Source of the DNA: Halobiforma lacisalsi AJ5
Lineage (GTDB): Archaea > Halobacteriota > Halobacteria > Halobacteriales > Natrialbaceae
DNA length: 64,000 nt
Direction of reading: 5' to 3'
Assembly: GCF_000226975.2 (NCBI RefSeq)
Contig: NZ_CP019285.1
Coordinates: 1,240,001 to 1,304,000 of the forward strand
Shown: positions 53,063-63,000 of the stretch, piece by piece
How positions within the stretch are numbered: position 1 is the first letter of the stretch
How the letters are laid out: each line of letters starts with the position of its first letter
Notes under the pieces: generated by a model
Seen by the model: the letters and a program-made list of their open reading frames with translations, nothing else
What the model was told of the DNA's origin: nothing
Database searches by the model: none
Made by a program: the position numbers and the translations under genes

Positions 53063-55363
53063 TCAGTCGACGACCGGAAGTTCGACGACGAAGACGCTTC
53101 CCTCCGGTTCGTTATCGACGATTCGAACGTCACCCTCGTACCGGTCGACGAGGGTTCTGACGAGGTAGAGGCCCAGTCCCGTTCCGTCGCTGTCGAGTCC
53201 CTTCTCTCCCTCCTCGAAGATCCGTTTCTTCTGATCGTCGGAGATACCGGGACCGTCGTCCGCGATCCGGACGCGGACGGTTTCGTCGTCGGCCTCCGCC
53301 GAGACGGTGACCTCCGGCACGTCCTCGTCGTTGTGGAGGATCGCGTTGGTCAGCAGGTTCCGGAACACCGATTCCAGTAACTCGTCGGCCAGCACCGTGA
53401 CGTCCGGAAGCGATCCCTCGACGGTGAGCAACGCACGTTCGTGGCTCGAGCGGACATCGTCGACCTGGTCCCCGAGGACGGGCCGCAATCGCACGGGAGA
53501 GCGGTCGACGCCGACCTGTAGCAACACCTCCGTGACGTCACGGGCCGTCTCCGTGATGTCGACCGCCTCGCGAGCCGCCTCCAGTACCTGTTCGACGTAC
53601 TCCTCGGTTCCCTCGTCGACGTGTTCCCGGAGAAGTTCGGTGTAGGCAAGCACCAGCTGGAGGTCGTTGCGAACGTCGTGGCGGACGACCTGGTTGAGCA
53701 ACTCGAGGTTGTCCCGCTGTCGCTCGAGCGTGCGTTCGTACTCCTTGCGTTCGGTGACGTCCCGGGCGTAGCCGAGGACGGCGTCGTCGCCGCTGCCGGA
53801 CACCTCGTAGGGGATCTTGACCGTCCGGAACGTCTTCGTCTCGCCGTCTGCGGTCGTCAACTCCTCTTCGGGGATCGATTTGGGTTCGCCCGACTCGATG
53901 ACCTCGAGGTCGTCGGACCGGAACTGCTCGGAATCCTCGGCTGCGGGAATGATCTCGGACTCCGTGCTCCCCTCGACCGCTTCGGGCGTCGTTCCGTACG
54001 CCTCGGCGGTCGCCTCGTTCGCGAGCAGGTACTCCCCGTGGCGATCCTTGACGAAGAGCAGGTCCGGAATGAGGTCGATGATCTGGCGGAGCTCCTCGCG
54101 GGCCTGCTCGATGGCCGCATCGTATTCGGTGCGCGCGGTGACGTCGCGATAGACCCAGAGACGACCGTATCGCCGATCTTCGTCGACGACCGGCGTCGAA
54201 TACAACTCCAGCGTGCGCCCGTCCTCGAGCCGGATCTCCTCGCCGTGTACCTCGTCGGGACGGTCGTACAACCGCTCGATCGTGGCGGTGAACCGTTCGG
54301 GCTCGGGCTCCTCGATCATCTCGAGGGCGTCCGCCAGCAGCGCTTCTCCGTCGGTCGGGATCTCGTCACGGTCGGCCAGGTCCCACAGTTCGAGGAACCG
54401 GTCGTTGTAGTGGAGCACCTCCCAGTCGGGATCGGTGACGAGCATCCCGTCCCTGGTTGCCTCCGTCACGGCCTCGAGCAGCGAAGACTGGCGCTGCAGT
54501 CGCTCTTGCTGTCGTTTCCGTTCCGAGATGTCCGTCGAGACCCCACAGATGGCTTCGACGTTCCCGTCGGCGTCGGACACCGGCGACTTCCGCATCAGCC
54601 GCACGCTCTCCCCCTCGACAGTCGGGACCGCCCACTCCATTTCGATCGACTCACCCGTCTCGAGGACGCGTCGATCCTGGCGCTGATAATCGGACAACCG
54701 GTCCGCGGGAAACAGATCCTCGTCGGTCAACTCGGTGACGTCCACATTCTGGTCGATACCGAACAGGTCCCGACACGCCCGGTTCATCAGCAGAAATCGG
54801 CCGTCAGTATCCTTCAAAAACACCGCGGCGGACATGGTCTCGAGCACGGTTTCGAACCGACGGTGCATGCGGTTCAGCGTCCGTTCCCGCTCCGTTCGCT
54901 CCGTCACGTTCCGCGAGGCCCCGACGATGCCGCTCACCTCGCCGTCCTCGAGGATCGGCGTCAGTTTCGTCTCCCAGCAGGTCGTGCCTGCACCGAACGC
55001 GAGGGTTTCCTCGTACTCGATCGGCTCGGCCCGTTCGACACAGCGCCGGTAGTTCTCGGCGACGGTCGCCCCCTGTTCGTCGCCGAGGAGTTCCCGCGGC
55101 GTCTGTCCCCGGAGTTCGTCCTCGGAGAGGCCGGTCTGGTCCCGGTGTGAGGCGTTGTTCCGTCGGAACGTGAACGTGTACTCTCCCTCCCGTTGCCTCT
55201 CCTCCTCCCCCTCGCCGCCGTCGTCCGTCCGCTCGACGTCGATCAGAAACACGGCGTCGTCGATGGCCCGAAAGATCGTCTCGTAGACGTTCTCGGCCCC
55301 GGAATCGATCGCGCCGAGCGGGTCGGTATCGTTATCCTGGGCTGTCTCGGGATCGTCCTTCAT
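53063..55363 (-). CDS. Multi-PAS histidine kinase
   Basis: A 766-residue soluble kinase. Four PAS-like domains fill about residues 22-150, 160-285, 290-410 and 415-545. The phosphoacceptor His is in VVRHDVRNDLQLVLAYTE near 565-580. The catalytic domain follows with NLLTNAILHND (N box), RIADDGPGIS (G1), and GTGLGLYLVRTLVD (G2) before the end. No transmembrane segment or receiver domain. Family: archaeal PAS-HK of the type linked to signal transduction into HTH regulators or chemotaxis. It lies between che genes; involvement in taxis is not proven. Confidence 0.93.
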   Translation of the reverse strand: MKDDPETAQDNDTDPLGAIDSGAENVYETIFRAIDDAVFLIDVERTDDGGEGEEERQREGEYTFTFRRNNASHRDQTGLSEDELRGQTPRELLGDEQGATVAENYRRCVERAEPIEYEETLAFGAGTTCWETKLTPILEDGEVSGIVGASRNVTERTERERTLNRMHRRFETVLETMSAAVFLKDTDGRFLLMNRACRDLFGIDQNVDVTELTDEDLFPADRLSDYQRQDRRVLETGESIEMEWAVPTVEGESVRLMRKSPVSDADGNVEAICGVSTDISERKRQQERLQRQSSLLEAVTEATRDGMLVTDPDWEVLHYNDRFLELWDLADRDEIPTDGEALLADALEMIEEPEPERFTATIERLYDRPDEVHGEEIRLEDGRTLELYSTPVVDEDRRYGRLWVYRDVTARTEYDAAIEQAREELRQIIDLIPDLLFVKDRHGEYLLANEATAEAYGTTPEAVEGSTESEIIPAAEDSEQFRSDDLEVIESGEPKSIPEEELTTADGETKTFRTVKIPYEVSGSGDDAVLGYARDVTERKEYERTLERQRDNLELLNQVVRHDVRNDLQLVLAYTELLREHVDEGTEEYVEQVLEAAREAVDITETARDVTEVLLQVGVDRSPVRLRPVLGDQVDDVRSSHERALLTVEGSLPDVTVLADELLESVFRNLLTNAILHNDEDVPEVTVSAEADDETVRVRIADDGPGISDDQKKRIFEEGEKGLDSDGTGLGLYLVRTLVDRYEGDVRIVDNEPEGSVFVVELPVVD

Positions 55364-55485
55364 CGTATGTCTTCTCGAGGTGGACGTCTAGACGAGCGAC
55401 GGTGATATGCTTCGCGGCCGTCCGAGGGAGCGTTCGCAGCGGCGCGATGCCGCGGGAGGGGAGTCACCGCGATCGGGCCCGCGGC

Positions 55486-57027
55486 CTACCGCTCGTCCAC
55501 GTCCGTCTCCGTCCGTAACTCGTCGACTTCGTTCACCAGCTGATCGATCGTCTGCTGCTGGTGGTCCGTCGCCGCGACGACCCGCTCGGCGGCCGCCTCG
55601 CTCTCGTCGGAGCGATCCCGGACCGTCTCCATCGTCGACGTGAGCTCTTCGACGCTGGCCGTCTGGTCGTCGACGACGCGTGCCACCTCCGAGATGCCGT
55701 TCGTCGCTTCCTGGACCGACGCCGAGATCCCCTCGAGAGCGTCCAGGACGGCCTCGATCTGTTCGTCGGCGTGGTCGATCCGCCCGTGGGAGCGTTCGAC
55801 CGCGTCGGCCGTCTCGTCGGTCTGGGCCTGGAGTTCCTCGAGGCTGGTCGATATCTCCTCGGTGTGCTGTTGGGTTTCGTCGGCCAGCGTCTTCACGTGG
55901 TCGGCCACGACCGCGAAGCCGTCGCCGCTCTCGCCCGCACGGGCGGCCTCGATGTTGGCGTTGAGCGCGAGCAGGTTGGTCTCGTCGGCCACGTCCGAGA
56001 TCACCTCCACGACGTCCCCGATCTCGTCCATCCGCGCGGAGAGGGCGTCGACGCTCTCGACGAGTTCGTCGCCGATCTCGACGACGTCGGCCATCGCCTC
56101 GCGTGCGTCCTCACCGGCTTCGAGGCCGTTCTCGACCGCCTCGCTGGCGTCTTCGGCCGCCGAGTCGACCTCGTCGGCCTGGGCAGCCAACTCCTCCATC
56201 CCGGCCGCGAACGACTGCATCTCGTCGACCGAGTCCTGCAAGAGCGCGTGCTGCTCGGAGACGTTCCCCGAGATCTCGTCGGCCGCGCCGGTCGCCTCGT
56301 CGACCGCAGCCTCCATCTCCTCGGCGCGCTCGGTAACGCGTCCGGTCAGGGTCTCGAGGGTGTCTGCCATCTCGTTGACGTCGTCGATAACCGCCGTCAG
56401 TTCCGACTCGAGCACTGCGAACTCCTCGCGGCGGCTGGCTCGCGCCGTGAGGTCGCCGCGGCCGATCCGGTTCGCCGTCGCCTGTATCTCGCGGACGAGG
56501 TCGGCAGTGGCGTCGCGCTGGTTCACGACGTCCGTTCTGTCGACGACGACCTCGATCACCCCCACGAGGTCGCCGTCGTCGTACAGCGGCGTCGCCGAGA
56601 AGTCGATGTGCTTCTCGTCGCCGTGGCGGTCGACCATCGTACTGCTGTCCCCGTACCGGTTGCGAGACGGATCCCGAAGTTCGACGTCGAACTCCCGGTG
56701 GGCCCGGTCGGGCGCTTGCAGGACCTTGTCGGCGAGGGTATCCGCACGGCGGCCGTCCGGGTAGAACAGCTCGGAGACGTGTTCGTGGCCGATCGCCTCC
56801 TCGCGGTCGACGCCGGTCAGTTCGACGATGGCCGCGTTCCACTCGCGGACGCGGCCGTCGGCGTCGAGCACGAACGTCGGCACGCCCGTCCCGTCGAACA
56901 GTTGCTGGTAGCCGGCGCGACGGAGCGTTCGGTCATCGGTTGTGTCTCCAGTTCCCGCGGGTTCGGGTTCGTCGTCCGTCCCCACCGTCTCTCCACGGCC
57001 CCTTCGGTCGACAGTCTGTTCACTCAT
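55486..57027 (-). CDS. Soluble methyl-accepting transducer (Htr)
   Basis: A 513-residue cytoplasmic transducer started at the ATG at 57027 (three codons inside a longer frame). PAS domain at about 30-150 (FVLDADGRVREWNAAIVELTG). A HAMP-like helix pair comes next. The long helical signalling domain includes the hairpin tip DVADETNLLALNANIEAARAGE (about 345-366). There are no membrane helices, so it senses a cytoplasmic signal through PAS. The C-terminal part has Gln/Glu sites for methylation. Confidence 0.95.
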   Translation of the reverse strand: MSEQTVDRRGRGETVGTDDEPEPAGTGDTTDDRTLRRAGYQQLFDGTGVPTFVLDADGRVREWNAAIVELTGVDREEAIGHEHVSELFYPDGRRADTLADKVLQAPDRAHREFDVELRDPSRNRYGDSSTMVDRHGDEKHIDFSATPLYDDGDLVGVIEVVVDRTDVVNQRDATADLVREIQATANRIGRGDLTARASRREEFAVLESELTAVIDDVNEMADTLETLTGRVTERAEEMEAAVDEATGAADEISGNVSEQHALLQDSVDEMQSFAAGMEELAAQADEVDSAAEDASEAVENGLEAGEDAREAMADVVEIGDELVESVDALSARMDEIGDVVEVISDVADETNLLALNANIEAARAGESGDGFAVVADHVKTLADETQQHTEEISTSLEELQAQTDETADAVERSHGRIDHADEQIEAVLDALEGISASVQEATNGISEVARVVDDQTASVEELTSTMETVRDRSDESEAAAERVVAATDHQQQTIDQLVNEVDELRTETDVDER

Positions 57028-57279
57028 TCGTATCACTGTGAACGTCTAACCTGGGGCAGTTAAATCTCGTGGCAGATCGGCCGTTTCGAGGCTGTTTCGT
57101 CGGGAACTGCGCTCCTGTTTCGAGTTTTCCGTTTCGGTTCGATACCTTCCCCGCTCGTCGTCGACCGCGGCGGCTCGGTTCGCCGTTCGTCGGGTACGGG
57201 CCGTCGGCACTCGCGGCCACGGCGACGCGGGCCGGCGACACGGGCCAGCAACGAGAAGAAACGACGTTCGATCCCGGTG

Positions 57280-58431
57280 TTACGCGTCCGCCGCCGTCGG
57301 CGTGTGCTCGGTCGAGATATTGTCGATGATCTCGTCGACGTCCAGCCACGTGACGAGAGTCGTCTCCCCGTCAGTGTTCTTCTTGACGATCCCTTCGACG
57401 AACTCGTGTTGTGCGCCGACGTCGCCGTCCATCGCGCTGTTGGGGTCGTCGATCTGGGACTCCCGGTAGGTGACCGCCTGGGAGACGTCGGTCACGCGCA
57501 CGCCGAGTTTCTGCTTGTCGTCGTCGCGCTCGAGGACGACGATGTAGTGTTCGTCCGAGAGTTCGTTGCGCTCGATATCGAGCATGGCCGTCGGATCGAG
57601 GACGCCGGTGATCTCGCCACGGAGGTCGGTGACGCCGTCGATCGCATCGGGGCCGCGGGGGAACCGCGTGATGTCTTTCATCTCGACGATCGCGCTGACC
57701 CGGTCGATCTCGATCGCATAGCGGCTGTCCCGCAGGTAGAACTCGAGCATCTGGATCGTGTCCGCCTGGTTGTGGGTCGAGGCGATCAGCGAGTCGCCCT
57801 GCTCGAAGACCTCCTTGCTGCGGGTAAGCGTAGCGTCGCCGTACCGATCGCCCTCCTGACCGACGGCAGAGGCGTCGACGGTGGCACCGTTCCCGAGGTC
57901 AACGTCGCCGCCGATGCCGGCGATCGCGCCGCGCAAGGCGGGGTCGATCCCCTGTTCGGCGGCTTCCTCGTCGGCGGGGCGTTCGACCATCGCCTCGAGG
58001 CCGTCGTCAGCGTCGTCGGCGTCCGTAACGGCTGGCGTGGGATTGGACTCGGCTTCGGGGTCGAGTTCGGGTTCGGTATCTGCGTCGGCTTCCGTCTCGT
58101 CCTCGGCGTCGACGATCTCCGATTCGTCGTAGGAAACCGTTTCTCCGCCGCTCGAGTCGTCGTTCGTGTCGCCGTCCTCGTTGTCGTTCGTATCGACGTT
58201 CGAGTCCGTAGACTCCTCGGGCGTCTCGGCGTCGTCTCCGTCCTCGGCTGTGGCGTCGCTGGACCCTCCGTCGGTCGCTTCCGTCTCCGAGTCGGCTGTC
58301 TCCGTCTCGGCAGTCGATTCGGACGCCGATTCCTCGTCCGTCCCTGTCCCGTCGTCGGACCCGTCCTCGCCGCCCCCACGACTCGAGCGGTTGCGCATCT
58401 CCCGGATCCGTCGGGCTCTGTCGTCGGTCAT
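57280..58431 (-). CDS. Extended CheW-domain protein
   Basis: A 383-residue protein started at the ATG at 58431, which overlaps the stop of the ParA-like gene. The first 200 residues are disordered and acidic (Glu/Asp/Thr/Ser with a short basic N-terminus). The C-terminal CheW domain (about 230-375) has MLEFYLRDSRYAIEIDRVSAI and VTDLRGEITGVLDPTAML. The extension could act as a docking tail, much as ParP does in bacteria for receptor arrays. The coupling to ParA argues for that; it is inference. Confidence 0.88.
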   Translation of the reverse strand: MTDDRARRIREMRNRSSRGGGEDGSDDGTGTDEESASESTAETETADSETEATDGGSSDATAEDGDDAETPEESTDSNVDTNDNEDGDTNDDSSGGETVSYDESEIVDAEDETEADADTEPELDPEAESNPTPAVTDADDADDGLEAMVERPADEEAAEQGIDPALRGAIAGIGGDVDLGNGATVDASAVGQEGDRYGDATLTRSKEVFEQGDSLIASTHNQADTIQMLEFYLRDSRYAIEIDRVSAIVEMKDITRFPRGPDAIDGVTDLRGEITGVLDPTAMLDIERNELSDEHYIVVLERDDDKQKLGVRVTDVSQAVTYRESQIDDPNSAMDGDVGAQHEFVEGIVKKNTDGETTLVTWLDVDEIIDNISTEHTPTAADA

Positions 58432-59234
58432 GCCGATACCTCCAGTCTGGTACCGGTGAGTCGTTCGTCGAGTGTCTCGGCCATCGAAGCGAACACCTCT
58501 CGCATGTCGTTTTCCTCCTCGACCGCGAAGATCGAACTCCCGGCGGAAAACGCTCGCTGGAAGGCGACCCGTTTTCGGACCCGGTAAAGCGGGGTCTCGG
58601 GCAGCGCGTCCTCGAACCACTCGAGCATCTCGTCGGCCGCGTTCGTGTTCTCGATCCGGTTTGCCACGAGCGCCTGTGGTTCGATCTCGACGTCGTGATC
58701 CATCTCGAGCGCGCCGACGTAGTCGAACAGTAACTCGAGCGAGCGCTTGCTCGTGGGCTCGGCCAGCGCCGGAATCACGAGGTTCTGAGCCGCGACCAGT
58801 CCGTTGTCGGTTACCGCGCCGAGGTGTGGGGGACAGTCCACGACGACGAAGTCGTAGTCGCCGTCGACGTTACTCTCGAGCGACGTCAGCAGCCGATCGA
58901 GTCGTAGTTCAGCGTCGTCCTCGGCTGCCAGCGTCGAGGCGGCGGCGTTCATGTCCACGTTGCTCGCGACGACGTCCATCTCCTCGTGGTCGTAGACGAT
59001 CTCTTCGCGGGGGACGCCCTCGGGGTCGACGAGCGCGTCGAGCAGCGTCGGCGGCTCCGCGTCGTAGGCCTCGAGCAGCCCGAGTCCCTCCGTCGCGTTC
59101 CCCTGGGGGTCGAGATCGACGAAGAGTACGTCCCGGCCGCGATCGTTCAGCGCGCCGGCGAGGTTGATCGCGACGGTCGTCTTTCCGACACCTCCCTTCT
59201 GATTTGTCACACACAGCCGAGCGGGTTCCGCCAT
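58428..59234 (-). CDS. ParA-family ATPase of the chemotaxis cluster
   Basis: A 268-residue ATPase started at the ATG at 59234. The deviant Walker A is KGGVGKTT (residues 12-19) and the Walker A prime/B motif is DLDPQGNATEGLG and VVDCPPHLGAVT. The C-terminal helix is acidic. In bacteria ParC and MinD-like ATPases position chemoreceptor arrays, and this gene is coupled to a CheW-like protein and the transducer. Chromosome segregation is the alternative; no ParB or parS-like motif is seen. Confidence 0.9.
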   Translation of the reverse strand: MAEPARLCVTNQKGGVGKTTVAINLAGALNDRGRDVLFVDLDPQGNATEGLGLLEAYDAEPPTLLDALVDPEGVPREEIVYDHEEMDVVASNVDMNAAASTLAAEDDAELRLDRLLTSLESNVDGDYDFVVVDCPPHLGAVTDNGLVAAQNLVIPALAEPTSKRSLELLFDYVGALEMDHDVEIEPQALVANRIENTNAADEMLEWFEDALPETPLYRVRKRVAFQRAFSAGSSIFAVEEENDMREVFASMAETLDERLTGTRLEVSA

Positions 59235-59753
59235 TCTCTCGTGAGATTTCAACTCTGCCCACATAACTCACACGGCCAACCGACCGCACGACGGCCTCGA
59301 AACGGGGTAGGCGCCGGGATTTTGCGGTCCGAAACGATCCGCGGGGGCCAACGTTCTTCGAAGTCTTTCGAACTGGGGCGAAACACTGCGAACCACCGGC
59401 GAACGAGTTCCGCTCCAACCGCGACGGGGACCCGTCGTCGATCGTCCCTATCGGTCGATGTCGAACGGACCTCCTCGAGACCGGATTCGCCGTCGTCGGC
59501 GGGCGACGGGTCGAATCGGCCGAATTCTTTATCAGGCGAACATCGCAATTCAGTTCCATGGCAGGGAACGTATCGTCCGCTGAGTATACTGGCGGCCGAC
59601 CGCGGCGGTCGCGAAGAGCGCGAACGAGTACCTGACAGCTATGAGCACTATCTTCTCTCCGAAAACCGGACGACGACAGCACCGACGGACCGACGCCGTC
59701 GGGCAGGTATCGAGCGTGATTCACACCCGCGAGCGCCAGTTTCGGTGTCACTG
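59235..59753. promoter_or_regulatory. Divergent promoter region between parA-like and cheB
   Basis: Over 500 bp without a credible gene. A TCTTTATCAG box at 59525-59534 could serve cheB, leaving a leader of about 200 nt, and the AT content near 59265 may be the parA-like promoter. Short open frames here are Arg/Ser/Pro-rich and not acidic. Confidence 0.5.
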
Positions 59754-60821
59754 ATGGTCAGGGCAGTCATTGCGGACGACTCCGCCGTCATGCGGGAAAC
59801 GCTTGGCAAGATCCTCGAGGACGCCGGGATCGACGTCGTCGCCCGCGCCAAGGACGGGACCGAGGCCGTCGAGCAGATCACCCGCCTCGAGCCGGACGTC
59901 GCGACGATCGACATCCAGATGCCCGGTCTGACGGGCCACGAGGTGATCGAGCAGGTGATGGCCGAGCAGCCGACGCCGATGCTGGTCATCAGCTCCCAGA
60001 CGACGAAAAACGCCGAGGCGACGTTCGAGGCCCTCGAGGCCGGCGCGGTCGACTTCATCGCGAAACCGAGCGGCGACAACTCCGTCCCGATCTGGTCGAA
60101 GCAAGACGAGATCGTCGATCAGGTCCGGGCGGTCGCCGCGGCGGACGTCTCCGGATCCGACGCCGGGACGTCACGCTCGACGCGCGAGGAACCCACCACC
60201 GTCGACGTCGGCGCGACAGAGGAGTTCCCGAACGATCCGACGCTCGTCATCGGCGCATCGACCGGCGGCCCGCGGGTCGTCGAACGAGTGCTGTCCGAAC
60301 TGCCCGAGCGAGCAGGGTTGCGAATTGTGATAGTTCAACACATGGCTGATCACTACACCGAACGCTTCGCGACGCGTCTCGACGAACGAACCGACTACGA
60401 GATCCGAGAATCGACCGGCCGCGACACGATCGGCCCCGGGGAGGGCGTCCTGGCGAAGGGCGGCTACCACCTCGAGGTGACGAGCCTCCGGAACGGACGG
60501 CTCACCGTCGCCCACGACGACGGGCCGGAGCGACACAACGTCAAGCCGGCCATCGACGTCACGATGGAGACCGCGGCCGAGACGATCGGCCGGCGGGGCA
60601 ACCTCGCCGGCGTCGTCCTCACCGGAATGGGTGCCGACGGCGCGGACGGGCTCGCAGCGATCAAAGATGCCGGCGGCAAGGCCATCGCACAGGACGAATC
60701 GACTTCGCGAGTCTACGGGATGCCCAAGGAGGCCGCGGACCGGGTCGACCTCGACATGGTGTTGCCCAAGGATCGGATCGCTGAGGGCGTCGTCAACGCC
60801 TTCCGGGGGTGGTCCTCGTGA
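59754..60821 (+). CDS. cheB: Chemotaxis methylesterase CheB
   Basis: A 355-residue two-domain enzyme. The receiver (1-122) has the acid pair D8-D9, phosphoacceptor D53 and K104. A linker of about 35 residues joins it to the methylesterase: GASTGGP (167-173, catalytic S169), QHM (H196), and GMGADGADG (D295). It demethylates or deamidates transducers when phosphorylated by CheA. The start is the ATG at 59754; longer frames are non-coding. It overlaps CheA by GTGA. Confidence 0.97.
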   Translation: MVRAVIADDSAVMRETLGKILEDAGIDVVARAKDGTEAVEQITRLEPDVATIDIQMPGLTGHEVIEQVMAEQPTPMLVISSQTTKNAEATFEALEAGAVDFIAKPSGDNSVPIWSKQDEIVDQVRAVAAADVSGSDAGTSRSTREEPTTVDVGATEEFPNDPTLVIGASTGGPRVVERVLSELPERAGLRIVIVQHMADHYTERFATRLDERTDYEIRESTGRDTIGPGEGVLAKGGYHLEVTSLRNGRLTVAHDDGPERHNVKPAIDVTMETAAETIGRRGNLAGVVLTGMGADGADGLAAIKDAGGKAIAQDESTSRVYGMPKEAADRVDLDMVLPKDRIAEGVVNAFRGWSS

Positions 60822-62842
60822 GCGACCCGACCAGCACCTTCGTCCAGGAGAGCAAAGAGGACGTCCGGAAACTCAACAACGCCCTGCTGGAACTCGAGGA
60901 GGCCGCGACCCCCGAGGAATCCGACGCGATCGAGACGGTGTTCCGGGTCGCGCACAACCTGAAGGGCAACTTCGGCGTGATGGGCTATACGAAGGCGAGC
61001 AACCTGGCCCACGCCATCGAGGACCTGCTCGACTGCATCCGTGACGGCGAACTCGCGGTGACCGGCGATCGGATGGACCTGATCTTCCGGGGCGTCGACC
61101 TGCTCGAGCAGATGGTCAACGAGATCTCCGACGACGGGGAGACGAAGACGAACCCGGAGGGAACGATCTCGGAGATCCGCGATTCGATCGAGGAGAATAC
61201 CGGTTCGGACGCGACCGAAGACGACGGCGACGCTGCGGACGACGAACTCACCGCCACCCACGACGTCCCCCTCGAGCGCCTCCGGGAGACGGTCGACCTC
61301 GCGGACGACGAGGACCTGTTCCGGGCGATCGTTGTCATCGACAACGACGAGTCCCCACAGGTCGACGCGATGTTCGTCATCGACGCGACCGAGGACGAGT
61401 ACGACCTCGTCGAGACCGTCCCCGACGACGAGGTCCTCGAGTCAGAGGAGTTCGGCGGCGAGTTCGACGCCTACCTCCGGACCGACGCGAGCGTCACGGC
61501 CGGTGACGTCGCCGGCTTCTACGAGGACAACCGCTACGTGGCGGAGGCCACGGCGGAACGGCTGACCGACGAGGTAGTCGGCGAGGCGGACGAGAGCGAC
61601 GAGGGCGACGACTCCACCGACGCCGACGCCGACGACGCCGACGCCGACGACGACGGCGACGAGAGCGGATCGGATTCCGGCTCCGTCACCCACAACACCC
61701 AGGAGGTCGAGTCCATCCGCGTCGACGTCGAACAGATCGACCAGCTCTACAACCAGGTCGAGGAGATGGTCACGAGCCGGATCAAGCTCCGCAAGATCAT
61801 CGAGGAACACGACCTCGTCGAGGCCGAGGACGAACTCGAGGAACACGGCAAGATCACCTCGAGCCTGCAGGATACGGTCCTCGAGATCCGGCTGGTCCCC
61901 CTGAAGAAGATCGTCGGCAACTTCCCGCGGGTCGTTCGTGACCTCTCGCGAAAGCAGGACAAGGAGATCGACTTCCAGATGGAGGGCGTCGACATCGAGA
62001 TGGATCGCTCGATCCTCAACGAACTGGGCGATCCGCTGATGCACCTCATCCGGAACGCGGTCGACCACGGGATCGAGCCCCCCGAGGAGCGCGAGCGGAA
62101 GGGCAAACCCCGCGAGGGGACGATCAAGCTGGTCGGCGAACGCGAGCGTGACCGGGTCTCGGTCACCGTCGAGGACGACGGCCGCGGTCTCGACGTCGAC
62201 GAACTCCGCGAGAAGGCCGTCGAGCAGGGCGTCAAGACCGAAGAGGAGATCAAAGTGCTCGACGACTCGGAGGTCTACGACCTGATCTTCCACCCCGGCT
62301 TCTCGACGACGGAGGAGGTCACCGAGGTCAGCGGCCGCGGCGTCGGGATGGACGTCGTCAACCAGGTCGTCCGCGGGGTCGACGGCTCGATCAACGTCGA
62401 GAGCGAACCCGACGAGGGGACCGCGATCACGCTCATGTTGCCGGTCAGCGTCGCCATCGTCCGCGTCCTCTTCGTCACCGTCGGCGACGAGCAGTACGGC
62501 GTCCCCATCAAGAACATCGACGAGATCTCCGAACTCGAGGACGTCACCGTCGAGACGGTCGAAGGCCGGCCGACGGTGACTCACGACGACCGCGTCTATC
62601 CACTGCTCTCGCTCGGCGACCGGCTAGACGTCCCCGACGCGGAACACGCCGAAGACGACATGGTCGTTCGCATCAAGGACAACGTCCGTCAGGTCTGTCT
62701 GCGCTGTTCCGACGTCGTCGGTCAGGAAGAAGTCGTCATCAAGCCGTTCGAGGGTGTCCTCAGCGGCACGCCCGGGATCAGCGGGGCGTCCGTGCTCGGC
62801 GAGGGCGAGGTCGTGATGATCCTCGACGTCGAGACGCTCTAG
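60818..62842 (+). CDS. cheA: Chemotaxis histidine kinase CheA
   Basis: A 674-residue kinase with a GTG start at 60818 overlapping the cheB stop. HPt domain at 1-110 with phosphoacceptor H46 in VAHNLKGNFGVMG. The P2-like region and acidic linker (about 130-290) include an expanded DADAD tract. Dimerisation helices start near 300 (EQIDQLYNQVEEM). The ATPase has LIRNAVDHGIE (N box), DDGRGLD and SGRGVGMDVVNQV. The C-terminal CheW-like regulatory domain ends the protein. It autophosphorylates under control of transducer and CheW and phosphorylates CheY and CheB. Confidence 0.97.
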   Translation: MSDPTSTFVQESKEDVRKLNNALLELEEAATPEESDAIETVFRVAHNLKGNFGVMGYTKASNLAHAIEDLLDCIRDGELAVTGDRMDLIFRGVDLLEQMVNEISDDGETKTNPEGTISEIRDSIEENTGSDATEDDGDAADDELTATHDVPLERLRETVDLADDEDLFRAIVVIDNDESPQVDAMFVIDATEDEYDLVETVPDDEVLESEEFGGEFDAYLRTDASVTAGDVAGFYEDNRYVAEATAERLTDEVVGEADESDEGDDSTDADADDADADDDGDESGSDSGSVTHNTQEVESIRVDVEQIDQLYNQVEEMVTSRIKLRKIIEEHDLVEAEDELEEHGKITSSLQDTVLEIRLVPLKKIVGNFPRVVRDLSRKQDKEIDFQMEGVDIEMDRSILNELGDPLMHLIRNAVDHGIEPPEERERKGKPREGTIKLVGERERDRVSVTVEDDGRGLDVDELREKAVEQGVKTEEEIKVLDDSEVYDLIFHPGFSTTEEVTEVSGRGVGMDVVNQVVRGVDGSINVESEPDEGTAITLMLPVSVAIVRVLFVTVGDEQYGVPIKNIDEISELEDVTVETVEGRPTVTHDDRVYPLLSLGDRLDVPDAEHAEDDMVVRIKDNVRQVCLRCSDVVGQEEVVIKPFEGVLSGTPGISGASVLGEGEVVMILDVETL

Positions 62843-62969
62843 ATCACACCGTCGTTATTCCGCGCGTAAGGTAGGTTGAATTTTCAGTTCACGTTTGAAT
62901 CCAACAGCTGTGGGAACGACCGTTCCGTCGTCCCGTTTGCGACCAACACGACATCGAATCGGTCAACAT

Positions 62970-62978
62970 CATTAAGTC
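62970..62978 (+). promoter_or_regulatory. TATA-like box for cheY
   Basis: CATTAAGTC centred near 62974 is 27 bp upstream of the cheY ATG at 63001, which predicts a leaderless transcript separate from cheA. Confidence 0.55.
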
Positions 62979-63000
62979 ATCCGGGTGTATTCACTCCTCT

